Under the pieces are notes generated by a model, which made no database searches, was not told the DNA's origin, and was given only the letters and a program-made list of their open reading frames with translations. A DNA stretch of 18,020 bases from Planctomycetaceae bacterium. Lineage in GTDB: Bacteria > Planctomycetota > Planctomycetia > Pirellulales > Thermoguttaceae. The stretch is from contig JAIRYX010000289.1 in NCBI GenBank assembly GCA_031267635.1, positions 1 through 18,020 of the forward strand. The letters are read 5' to 3'. This document shows, piece after piece, positions 1 through 7,130 of this stretch (its first letter is position 1; each line of letters starts with the position of its first letter). A program made the position numbers and the translations under genes.

Positions 1-112
1 CAAAAAATACACTTAAAACAAAACAGATTATAAAAATTTTTATTCTAACAATGTTTCGTTTTGTTGATTTTGAATTATTATTTGACGTCATAATTTACAA
101 TGCCTATTTTAT

Positions 113-2299
113 TCAAAAAATAAGTTTTTCCATGCCGTAGATCACTTGTCCCATACAATGACACATAATGCCACTAATGACAATATCTGTTCCACCAATA
201 GCTGTGAGTGGCCACAATTGTGTAATCCATCCAGCTACGATTCCAGCACTACCAAATGCTATTGATAAATCATATTGACTGTCAATCGTAATGGAATTAC
301 CAATTGCAGCAGGAATAGGCGTTTCGAAAAGATAATTTATCCATCCTGGTACATATTGTCCCCAACTTAAAATATCATAATCCACTTTATAAGAGGTTAT
401 CAATTCATTTGCTCTCGCAAGATTATCTACGTGACATACAGTGTTTGGATGCAAACCAGCAGCATTAAAAGTATAGGCATGAAACCCAGACATAATTGAT
501 GCTGCACTTGCTAATCCGCCTCCCAATGAGTGACCAGCAATATATGTATTAGTTTCGTTAAAATCAAAACCAATTTGACTGTTACAATTTAGTGATACTG
601 CAATTTCACATGCCCAATCATATTGATCACTGCTAGCCCCAAATGCCTGTAAAACATTTGTTTTCCAATCATCTAAACTTGTCGGATTAGTTCCTTGAAA
701 AGTAAGAACATACTTGCCTGTCAGATATTCTTTATATAATGCAGCATTAAAACTGGTTAATACACCTGCAATGGTACTATTACCGCTAAGTTCTTCTATT
801 GTATCTTCATTAAGTCCTAGTGCTTGCAATTCATCGCCATCTAGAATTTTTAAAGCAAATTCAGCTTTATCATCACGACCATAAATTGCTTTTGAAGCAT
901 AAGTGGAAACAAGTTCTTGATGCATTAGTAATTCATAATAAAATGAATTTGGAGCAGCGACAACATAAAGCACTTCGTCACTTCCAAGTGAACGGATAAT
1001 ATTGCCGTCTTGAAGTAAATAATCTACTTTTATTGTCGTGTTAGGTTTTCCATTTTGTTCGGCGAGTTCGCGAGTTGTTTCGACATTTTCACTGATTCCT
1101 TCTACGTAAAGAACGATAGATGTTTGTCCCGTAACCCAACCTAATTGACTTAATGTAAATAATGTTTGCGTTCCAATGTAATGTTCAAAAACGCTTCGTG
1201 TCGCTGTTCCATCTTTTGTCCAGATTCTAATTTTTCCGTCACCAGTTGGTTTTTGATTGCCACCTGTTGTTTTAGGAAGCGGTAATGCTTCATTATATGT
1301 AAATTGAAGATATAAACCTTCTAGCCCATAAGCTGGCACACTAACGATAATCGGAGTAAAAGCGGCACTGGAAGATGGATTCATTTGTGTCCAATATCCT
1401 GTCATACCGTATCCGTCCCAACAATCAAGAATACCATCACCATCAGTATCTCCTAAATTAGGTATAATAATTTTTCCCGGTGCATAATCATGATTTTCAA
1501 GATATTCTTCTTGTTCAGAACGTGACGGCATCGCGTAAAAAGCACTGTTATCGCTGTCAATATCAAGATCAAAGATAATTCCCGTAATCTTCACACTATC
1601 ACTCCCTGCCGAAGCATTCGTATTCAGAACCGGTTTGGCTTGAAGTGTCACTGTACCGGTTACGGCATTATTTGCTTCCATATAAACGGTTCGCGTGAAA
1701 GAGTTGGTTGTACCGGATAACGTAACAAGCCGTGTTTGTTCTGTAATACGTCCGTTGCTTTCTACGCCACGATGTAAACGCGAACCTTTGGTCGCTTCTG
1801 TCCACATTACAAGATCAGTCGGAAACACTGAATAAATATCAAAAGAGCATGTACCGCCGCTCGTTTTTGTAAGTGTTTCTACCCAGACATACAATCGGGT
1901 TTCTGCAAGATCATCTTCATTTTGAACAAGCACTGATGGAGCAGTTCCTGCCAACACCGCTGGATTCATTGCCGTATCAAATTGTTCCGGTCGCTGCCAT
2001 TTATCCATTTGACCGTTTTCATCGTCATCATCTCCGTTGGCACAAACAACCCTTCCCGGCGTATTGGAGTTATTCTTCACGCTCGGCAATCGGTCGGTTA
2101 CATTGATCGTTCCGTCATTATTGCTGTCGGTGGTAATTTGAATAATCGCTCCGTCTTTAATTTCAACGTTGGCGATACGTGAATCGCCTTTCGCATCCCA
2201 AACTGTTCCTTTACCGCTCCACGTGACATTGGTGATTTCCAATTTCGCAAGCTCGCCGGCGTTGTCTTTTGGTGTTCCTGTGCCTGTCGGATCGAACAA
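113..2299 (-). CDS. Large multidomain protein with C-terminal class 3 lipase-like domain; true start unclear
   Basis: The 728 residues from a TTG codon show no signal peptide. The N-terminal half is beta-rich and Asp-rich, with Ca-binding-like loops at about 56-68 (DSNNDGTINVTD), about 90 (NGDDDDENG) and about 283-291 (DTDGDGILD). The C-terminal third looks like a lipase class 3 / phospholipase A1-type domain: FQGTN then DDW near 534, nucleophile elbow GHSLGGG with Ser591, a candidate acid Asp642 (VDYD) and a candidate His714. This suggests an ester hydrolase on or outside the cell; the substrate is unknown. The start is doubtful. Coding-like protein in the same frame (ending VPNFDWNDEAEL) continues upstream to 2464 with no ATG, GTG or TTG, then meets the stop of the DUF2149 gene. 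So the gene may be 5'-truncated, use a non-standard start, or be read through. The lipase part is visibly more AT-rich than the N-terminal part. Lipase-like domain is fairly sure; boundaries and activity are not. Confidence 0.7.
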   Translation of the reverse strand: MFDPTGTGTPKDNAGELAKLEITNVTWSGKGTVWDAKGDSRIANVEIKDGAIIQITTDSNNDGTINVTDRLPSVKNNSNTPGRVVCANGDDDDENGQMDKWQRPEQFDTAMNPAVLAGTAPSVLVQNEDDLAETRLYVWVETLTKTSGGTCSFDIYSVFPTDLVMWTEATKGSRLHRGVESNGRITEQTRLVTLSGTTNSFTRTVYMEANNAVTGTVTLQAKPVLNTNASAGSDSVKITGIIFDLDIDSDNSAFYAMPSRSEQEEYLENHDYAPGKIIIPNLGDTDGDGILDCWDGYGMTGYWTQMNPSSSAAFTPIIVSVPAYGLEGLYLQFTYNEALPLPKTTGGNQKPTGDGKIRIWTKDGTATRSVFEHYIGTQTLFTLSQLGWVTGQTSIVLYVEGISENVETTRELAEQNGKPNTTIKVDYLLQDGNIIRSLGSDEVLYVVAAPNSFYYELLMHQELVSTYASKAIYGRDDKAEFALKILDGDELQALGLNEDTIEELSGNSTIAGVLTSFNAALYKEYLTGKYVLTFQGTNPTSLDDWKTNVLQAFGASSDQYDWACEIAVSLNCNSQIGFDFNETNTYIAGHSLGGGLASAASIMSGFHAYTFNAAGLHPNTVCHVDNLARANELITSYKVDYDILSWGQYVPGWINYLFETPIPAAIGNSITIDSQYDLSIAFGSAGIVAGWITQLWPLTAIGGTDIVISGIMCHCMGQVIYGMEKLIF

Positions 2300-2464
2300 T
2301 TCCGCTTCGTCGTTCCAGTCGAAATTTGGGACAAGACGTACTTTTACCTCTGTTTGTCCTGACGGAATCGTAACCGCATAATGATAACGTGTTATGGTTT
2401 CCGGCGATGTAGGAGATGTAGAAGAAGAGGAGGTAAGTGTTGTCCATTGATTGTTCGTGTTTAT

Positions 2465-2824
2465 TTATTTTTCTTCTTTTTCTGCCGGAACATATACGAC
2501 ACGACCATCCGGCAAACGGTACGCTTTACCGAGAAGTTCTCCTTGACCGGAACCGGTTGCGTCGGTGGCTTCGTAGTGTTTGATTTCTTCGCCTTCCTTG
2601 ACGATGATTTCCATATCCGGTTTGCCTGGATTGGTGATGACAGTGTAATCTTTGTTTTGCAGCATTCCGGGAATCTGCAAAAACGAAACCAACGCCACCA
2701 TAAACGCCACAGCAAACACCATCGCAACGTCAAATAAATTGGCGAGATTGCTCATCGGGTCAACCGTTTCTTCATCACGGTCAAGAAAACTTTTTATCTT
2801 TCGATTTTTCAGCGAATTTAACAT
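2465..2824 (-). CDS. DUF2149 domain-containing protein (ExbD-like partner of the proton channel)
   Basis: 119 residues with one membrane helix at about 30-52, preceded by the family motif DPMSNLANLFDVAMVFAV. The external part (about 68-114) has MEIIVKEGEEI, then a GSGQG turn, then LGKAYRLPDGRVVYV, which matches my memory of DUF2149. The layout, a short cytoplasmic tail, a single helix with an Asp (Asp32) near its start and a periplasmic domain, is that of ExbD/TolR. These proteins pair with a MotA/TolQ/ExbB channel to use the proton gradient. An AAGGAG ribosome site lies about 8 nt before the ATG. The gene starts 18 bp after the channel gene ends, so the two are surely cotranscribed. The family occurs beside CobN-like chelatases and TonB-type receptors in some bacteria and methanogens (known); no such gene is in this window. 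Confidence 0.88.
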   Translation of the reverse strand: MLNSLKNRKIKSFLDRDEETVDPMSNLANLFDVAMVFAVAFMVALVSFLQIPGMLQNKDYTVITNPGKPDMEIIVKEGEEIKHYEATDATGSGQGELLGKAYRLPDGRVVYVPAEKEEK

Positions 2825-2842
2825 GATTGTTTCTCCTTATTG

Positions 2843-3514
2843 CTATTGTTTTTCTTGTTCCTGTTCGGCGGAACATTTCGACGCAAACGCCGTTGATGAT
2901 TGCGAGGTACGTTGTTGAAGATTGTGTTCGGTGAACCGTTCTGCGGCGAACGTCAACAGCAGCGAATCGTTGCGATACCAGCGTTTACGGATTCCGTGAA
3001 CGCCGCCGATAATCAGACCGATTAAGATTCCAACAACCGTTGTCGCAAACGCAATAATCAAATTATTGGAAAGCGTCTTTAGGTCGCCGTCGGCAAGCGC
3101 GACAAGTCCGGGCCCCAATGGAATCAATGTTCCCATCAATCCGAGAGCCGGTCCGATTCGGCACCATGTTTGAAGTTTTTCCAGTTCCGCCTGCCAATAC
3201 GATTCGGTATCCGCCGCCAATTTTCCGATAGAAAGCGGATCATCCGCTTTGATCTTGAGTTTTTCAAGCGTTGCCGCCAACACTTGCCCTTTCGTGGAAA
3301 GCTGCGGCAATTCGTTTGCATTGTTTTCAAGTAACGTTGTATATTCTTGTTTTTCTTTATGAAAAGCAAGGCGTTCTAACATCTCGCGGAGCATCCGCCC
3401 GAATGTCAGCAACGCAACAAGCAACCCAAAAAGAAGTCCAAGCATCACCGGAATCAGAAGCGCATTGGAAATCATGTAAAAAGCGTTGGAAAGGAGCGTT
3501 AAAGCATCTGTCAT
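2843..3514 (-). CDS. MotA/TolQ/ExbB-type proton channel protein
   Basis: 223 residues, three predicted helices: about 14-37, 118-140 and 153-175. The second contains the family signature GPALGLMGTLIPLGPGL, and a long cytoplasmic stretch lies between helices 1 and 2, as in ExbB/TolQ. A charged, Gln-rich tail follows residue 195. The protein should form the stator-like proton channel in the inner membrane that drives a partner through the next gene product (DUF2149, 18 bp downstream). It is the first gene of the pair. Its upstream side holds inserted element A and a weak ribosome site (AAAGACC). Length and topology are normal for the family; the energised receptor is not identifiable here. Confidence 0.9.
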   Translation of the reverse strand: MTDALTLLSNAFYMISNALLIPVMLGLLFGLLVALLTFGRMLREMLERLAFHKEKQEYTTLLENNANELPQLSTKGQVLAATLEKLKIKADDPLSIGKLAADTESYWQAELEKLQTWCRIGPALGLMGTLIPLGPGLVALADGDLKTLSNNLIIAFATTVVGILIGLIIGGVHGIRKRWYRNDSLLLTFAAERFTEHNLQQRTSQSSTAFASKCSAEQEQEKQ

Positions 3515-3604
3515 TTGAGGTCTTTCTAATTTTTGTTTTTCAAATGGCTAAATTGTTGATCATTTATTTTAATCGCAAATATCGGTTTTCAGTAAATAAG
3601 AGAC

Positions 3605-3622
3605 ATTAAAGTATGAGGAACG
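3605..3622 (+). repeat. Short copy of the TTAAAGTRTGAGGA motif
   Basis: ATTAAAGTATGAGGAACG resembles the right ends of the two longer dispersed repeats at 5109-5225 and 8921-8994 (TTTTAAAGTGTGAGGAGTATG and TTTTCAAATGTGAGGAGCATG). The neighbouring AAGAGACATTAAAG also recurs, inverted, inside the copy at 5109-5225. It lies just outside the left end of element A. It may be a fragment of the same repeat family, or chance. Confidence 0.3.
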
Positions 3623-3634
3623 ATAAACTTTATT

Positions 3635-3981
3635 GTAACTATTCAGTTCTCCAAACCAAATAAATCCGCACGGCAACTGTATAATACCCCCAAAGACTTT
3701 CTCATTGCATCTCTTATTTATCAAGTTTCCCTTTATCCTTTAGTAGCCAACAAAGCCCCCTCCAAACGCGTCTTTATGCCCTTATCATGGATTTTTATCA
3801 AAAAAAATGGAATGACAAATAAGGGAATTAAAGCGTCTATTGGGTTGCAATTCTGGCTACTAAGGGAATTTCATAAATAAGGGCGGCAATAATAATATTT
3901 TCCGGGAAAAAGGGCAAATAATTATTTGCTCCTACTATCCTTCGTTATGGATTGATTTGGGTTGAGCGACTGAATAGTTAA
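3635..3981. mobile_element. Element A: 347-bp inverted-repeat (MITE-like) element with TIRs and 8-bp flanking repeat
   Basis: The ends are GTAACTATTCAG (3635-3646) and CTGAATAGTTAA (3970-3981), inverted repeats matching at 11 of 12 positions. The flanks ACTTTATT (3627-3634) and ACTTTGTT (3982-3989) match at 7 of 8, as expected of an old target-site duplication. Inside are two nested inverted repeats: the arms at 3713-3750 and 3854-3881 (CTTATTTATCAAGTTTCCCTT against its rough complement TAAGGGAATTTCATAAATAAG), and CCCTTAT/ATAAGGG at 3779-3785 and 3829-3835. No protein is encoded. The core is shared with element C at 12820-13402. It sits 25 bp after the stop of the seven-helix gene, between it and the channel gene, so it could act as a 3' hairpin or terminator there (inference). 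Confidence 0.75.
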
Positions 3982-4005
3982 ACTTTGTTTTCAATATTTT
4001 CTACT

Positions 4006-4767
4006 TTATTTTGTTTTTTCGCTCATGCGTTTTTGATAAAAAAATCCAATCAATATCACAACAATTCCTAATAAGGAAAGCATGAAGATTTCATTTCGAT
4101 TTTGCGTGATATTCGCGCTGGAATCCCAATTTAATTTTTCCGTTAAACAAGGGAGCAAAATGCAAGCGGTTACAAGTAAACAACCGAGCAAAAGATGCAG
4201 TCCAAGACGTTGATATTCCGTGAGCGTCAACATCATGAGAACGACCAGAAACGTCAGTAAAACGCAACAAACGCCGGCAACCAGCAATCCGATTGTCTGC
4301 GGTTTCACGCTTGTTGTATTCATCAGCAAATTTTGTTCGATCCAAATTAAAAAAAGCAAAAAAATCGGCGACGGCAAAATACTGATAAAACGAATCGAAA
4401 AAATCCGACACCAATATCGCACGCCTTTTTTCTTGCCGTAAATTTCTTCTTTCACCGAGAAAAAGACCGTAATGCAAACCCAAAGAATTTGAAAAACGGT
4501 CAATGTTCCAAGCGTTTGCGGTAGCATGAGCCAACGCTGTAATTCACGCGGTGAAGAGACGTCGGCGAGAGGAACCGTCGTCAATCCGGCGAGAATCAAA
4601 AACGTCAACGAACCAAGATACATCCGCCAACTTTTGATTCTTGCAATAGAAAGCGCTTGTGAAAAAAACATGAGTCCCGAAAGAACAACAAGCGTTCCTC
4701 CAACCCATTGTTCATCAACACTTTCCCAAAAAGGACTCAATAAAACGGAAACAGAATCATTCGGCAT
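4006..4767 (-). CDS. Seven-helix membrane protein of unknown function
   Basis: I do not recognise a family. The 253 residues contain seven hydrophobic segments at about 20-40, 48-66, 88-106, 122-142, 158-183, 188-207 and 226-244, joined by short loops. A basic loop (GKKKGVRYW) lies near 111-119, and the C-terminus (KRMSEKTK) is basic. No clear ribosome site precedes the ATG. It is on the same strand as, and upstream of, the proton channel/DUF2149 pair, with element A between. In methanogens a polytopic DUF2162 protein accompanies that pair (known from memory), so this could fill the same place, but I see no sequence motif that proves it. Confidence 0.7.
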   Translation of the reverse strand: MPNDSVSVLLSPFWESVDEQWVGGTLVVLSGLMFFSQALSIARIKSWRMYLGSLTFLILAGLTTVPLADVSSPRELQRWLMLPQTLGTLTVFQILWVCITVFFSVKEEIYGKKKGVRYWCRIFSIRFISILPSPIFLLFLIWIEQNLLMNTTSVKPQTIGLLVAGVCCVLLTFLVVLMMLTLTEYQRLGLHLLLGCLLVTACILLPCLTEKLNWDSSANITQNRNEIFMLSLLGIVVILIGFFYQKRMSEKTK

Positions 4768-5464
4768 GATTGTTTTTGCTTTGCTGTTTATTGTTAAATT
4801 TTGATAAACTTATGAACGACGAACATTGATTGTCTTAAAAAGCAAATCTCCAAGTGTAGGGAAATGTTAAAAAGTTTTAATCACAAAACATCGGAAATTG
4901 TAATAAATATTCAAATCTCTGCAAGTGGGTATTTTTACATTTTGAAAAAAAAACATAAAGTTAAACTCTATCAAACTTTTGTATTTTGTTTTAACGCTTA
5001 AACTTGCGAAAAATTAACGCGATAAAATTTTTTTTTGTTGATTTTTTAGAAACAATAAAAAATGTCTCACGCTTGAAAATTCATTTTTATTACAAAGGGA
5101 TAGAAGGGCAAAAGGAACTTTGGGGGCAACTGATGGAGAACGAGCGGTAAACAATCAACAAATCGCGGCAAGTCTTTAATGTCTCTTTTTAATCAAAACA
5201 AAAATTTTAAAGTGTGAGGAGTATGCATTCACGGCAGGTAAAAAAGTAGCAGGAGCTCTGATTGACATTATCGAGGACATAAAGGCAATCGTAAAACCCC
5301 TACTACCACACTACATCTAAACTTATTGAGATGAACTTTACAACATAACAACAAAGATTGTAAAATCTTAAAATTTCTCAATAGTTTAGCCATGACGGCA
5401 CACTGCCGCACGTTCCATTGTTAATCACCGCGAACGGGTACTGTCGTTAAGTAAAATGAACGAT
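4768..5464. other. AT-rich intergenic region of about 700 bp
   Basis: No convincing gene is seen. The right part (4768-5090) is very AT-rich and probably carries the promoter of the minus-strand seven-helix gene. A dispersed repeat lies at 5109-5225. A weak hairpin, AAGATT-GTAA-AATCTT, lies at 5354-5369. Read on the minus strand it is followed by a T-rich tail and is 95 bp beyond the DUF1559 stop, so it may end that transcript. A start-less open frame at 5180-5320 is discussed among rejected items. Confidence 0.5.
5109..5225 (+). repeat. Dispersed repeat, copy 1
   Basis: This stretch shares its two ends with 8921-8994: CAAAAGGAACTTTGGGGGCAA against CAAAAGACTTTGGGGACAG, and TTTTAAAGTGTGAGGAGTATG against TTTTCAAATGTGAGGAGCATG. 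The middles differ in length (this copy is about 40 bp longer). Both copies are intergenic and in the same orientation. A REP-like family is possible; two copies are too few to define it. Confidence 0.45.
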
Positions 5465-6613
5465 TTACAAACCGGTATTGACTTCACCGCCGGAAATGGT
5501 TGCCGCCGCTCTCCAAACGTTAATATCAATCGTGTTACTTACGAAACTAACGCTACCGTCGGCGCGGCCGGCGTTCACACCGCCGGGATGCCCGCTTCGC
5601 GCACCGTATAATCCCATACCGTGAAAATGAATATCAGGGATGTTGTGATTCGGCGGATAATAAGCGTTGAATGACGTATAGAGTGGCGCACCCCAAATCC
5701 AAGCGCCGGCACGATCTCCTTTCCACGACGTACAAGCGTCCGTCCATGCTTTCAGATTAGCAAAAGAACCGTCTCCCGATTCCGACAACGGTGGATTACT
5801 ACCTTGCGTTCCAGACGTCGGCGTAATCGTAACGCCGGGAAATATGTTTGCAACCCGCCGCATGGTCGGTGCGTCCGACGTTGTTGTTACCGAGTTGTCG
5901 CCAAGTTTCGTTTCTGAAAGAATCATGGTGTTGGATGTTCCATCCGTGATACTTTGCAAACCGCGATTTGATGAATAGTAAAACAATCCGTCGGTCGGAT
6001 AACGGACGTCGTAATTCGGATAAACGCCCGAACCGGTTGAGAAAACATAGTTCCCGCCTCTTGCGTATGCGTCGGGACCGGTCAGACTTCCAATTTGACC
6101 GATTTTATAAAGTTCATCCGTGTCGTCAGACGGACATCGGAACGCAGAGGCATTACATTGAATCACTTCCTCAAGAGAAGCGTCAATATAATAACTTCCT
6201 TTTCCTCCGGTTAGTAACGGTTTGGTAAAATCAATCAGCGTGGAAAGATTTGTCTGTTCCATGTACGGCAACAGATGTGCCTGAACAGAATACGTTCCCA
6301 CGCCGTCCGTTCCCAATCCGGGAAAACGATTGAATGCGCTGTGATAATTGTGCGCCGCAAGTAGCCACTGCCGCATATTGTTACTGCATTGCATTCGTCT
6401 CGCTGCCTCGCGTGCCGCTTGAACCGCTGGAAGAAGCAACGCAATCAAAATACCGATGATCGCAATAACCACTAACAATTCGACCAAAGTAAACGCGCAA
6501 CGTAAAGGGCGTCTTTTTTTGCGGCTCTTAAATTTGATAAATAATCCGAATCTCACACAAGCAAGAATCGTTGAGACGAAAAACCGCAACTGTAATTTCT
6601 CAATATTAAACAT
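5465..6613 (-). CDS. DUF1559 domain-containing protein with prepilin-type N-terminus
   Basis: 382 residues. After a basic leader of 40 residues (ending KKRRPLRCA) comes the class III signal FTLVELLVVIAIIGILIALL at 41-60, then the planctomycete pattern LLPAVQAAREAARRMQCSNN. The body is the DUF1559 (SBP_bac_10) domain with HNYHSAFNRFPG near 88-99 and a C-terminal ADGSVSFVSNTID at about 351-363. These proteins are pseudopilin-like, anchored by the N-terminal helix and facing outward; their function is poorly known, and planctomycete genomes carry many copies. The residue before the cleavage site is Ala, where Gly is usual, and the leader is long, so processing may be atypical. AAAGG lies 8 nt before the ATG. 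It stands alone, 107 bp from the next gene upstream. Confidence 0.95.
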   Translation of the reverse strand: MFNIEKLQLRFFVSTILACVRFGLFIKFKSRKKRRPLRCAFTLVELLVVIAIIGILIALLLPAVQAAREAARRMQCSNNMRQWLLAAHNYHSAFNRFPGLGTDGVGTYSVQAHLLPYMEQTNLSTLIDFTKPLLTGGKGSYYIDASLEEVIQCNASAFRCPSDDTDELYKIGQIGSLTGPDAYARGGNYVFSTGSGVYPNYDVRYPTDGLFYYSSNRGLQSITDGTSNTMILSETKLGDNSVTTTSDAPTMRRVANIFPGVTITPTSGTQGSNPPLSESGDGSFANLKAWTDACTSWKGDRAGAWIWGAPLYTSFNAYYPPNHNIPDIHFHGMGLYGARSGHPGGVNAGRADGSVSFVSNTIDINVWRAAATISGGEVNTGL

Positions 6614-6654
6614 TAATAAAACCTTTCATTTATTGAGATCAGACAAACGCAAAT

Positions 6655-7119
6655 CGGTGCGCAAAAACATTTCTGCGCAAATAAAAAACGATTTTCGCTT
6701 GATATTGAAAAAGAATCAATTCAAGAAATGAAAGGCGGACCTCGTAAAAATAGACCTGTAATGCCGTCGAAAACAGACAAGCGGTTTTCTCGGAAAACGT
6801 TTGTTGTTTCAAAAATACGGTTTCGTTCAGTAAGTAACGTATCAGAAACCCAAAACGTATGTTGTAGCGATTGATAAAACGAACAAACCAAACAATGCTC
6901 GCTGTCGTGCGTCTTGGAAGACGATGTTAAATTATTCGCGTGCGAATGATGCAATCGCTGAATTTTGGAATGAGAATAAAAATAAGAACGAGAACCTGAA
7001 TGTTCCCAAAGGTGCAAACCTTGACCACAAACCGCCCAAAAGATAAATTGGAACAGTAAAAGCCGACAAACATAATGTTGTTGAAAATACTTGCAGGTCA
7101 TGGTTTCGCTACGATTTTG
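6655..7119. repeat. Direct repeat of the His-rich gene and flanks, copy 1 (partner at 10645-11087)
   Basis: Homology between the two small His-rich genes runs beyond the coding sequence. Downstream, both have a GCGCA...GCGC-type hairpin (TGCGCA-10 nt-TGCGCA here at 6658-6679), then CGCAAATA and GAAAAAGAATCAA and AGGCGGACCTCG. Upstream, both have ATCGT..(C/T)GAAACC just before the ATG. The copies are in the same orientation at the two ends of the ABC transporter operon. Boundaries are approximate. Confidence 0.65.
6721..7101 (-). CDS. Small exported His-rich CxxC protein, copy 2 (last gene of the operon)
   Basis: 126 residues from ATG at 7101. A hydrophobic N-terminus (about 11-27, VCRLLLFQFIFWAVCGQ) looks like a signal or anchor. 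It is followed by His clusters (HLWEH, YSHS, LHHSHAN) and the motif THDSEHCLVCSF at 64-75. The end is LSVFDGITGLFLRGPP, strongly conserved with the paralogue at 10703-11068. His clusters plus HDxxxCxxC suggest metal binding outside the membrane. The layout recalls DUF2946 proteins (N-terminal helix, CxxC, C-terminal R-x-P-P type end), but I cannot confirm membership. It starts 29 bp after the permease stop. A longer frame from 7290 was rejected, because the paralogue aligns exactly from this ATG. Confidence 0.8.
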   Translation of the reverse strand: MTCKYFQQHYVCRLLLFQFIFWAVCGQGLHLWEHSGSRSYFYSHSKIQRLHHSHANNLTSSSKTHDSEHCLVCSFYQSLQHTFWVSDTLLTERNRIFETTNVFRENRLSVFDGITGLFLRGPPFIS

Positions 7120-7130
7120 AAAATGATTTT

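Noticed and set aside
1..112. Possible terminator in the AT-rich left edge (AAAAATTTTT).
   Set aside because: There is only an A/T palindrome, with no GC stem.
2211..2447. Frame starting ATG at 2447 with a hydrophobic start (MDNTYLLFFYISYIAG) that could be a signal peptide for the lipase-like protein after a frameshift.
   Set aside because: The lipase frame itself stays coding-like upstream to about 2400, and I see no slippery site. A single-base sequencing error remains possible, so it is noted as a test in the findings.
5180..5320. Start-less open frame ending AGKKVAGALIDIIEDIKAIV then KPLLPHYI.
   Set aside because: The peptide looks protein-like but lacks ATG, GTG or TTG at a sensible place, overlaps the dispersed repeat and is only 47 codons. 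A gene remnant is possible, but chance is as likely.
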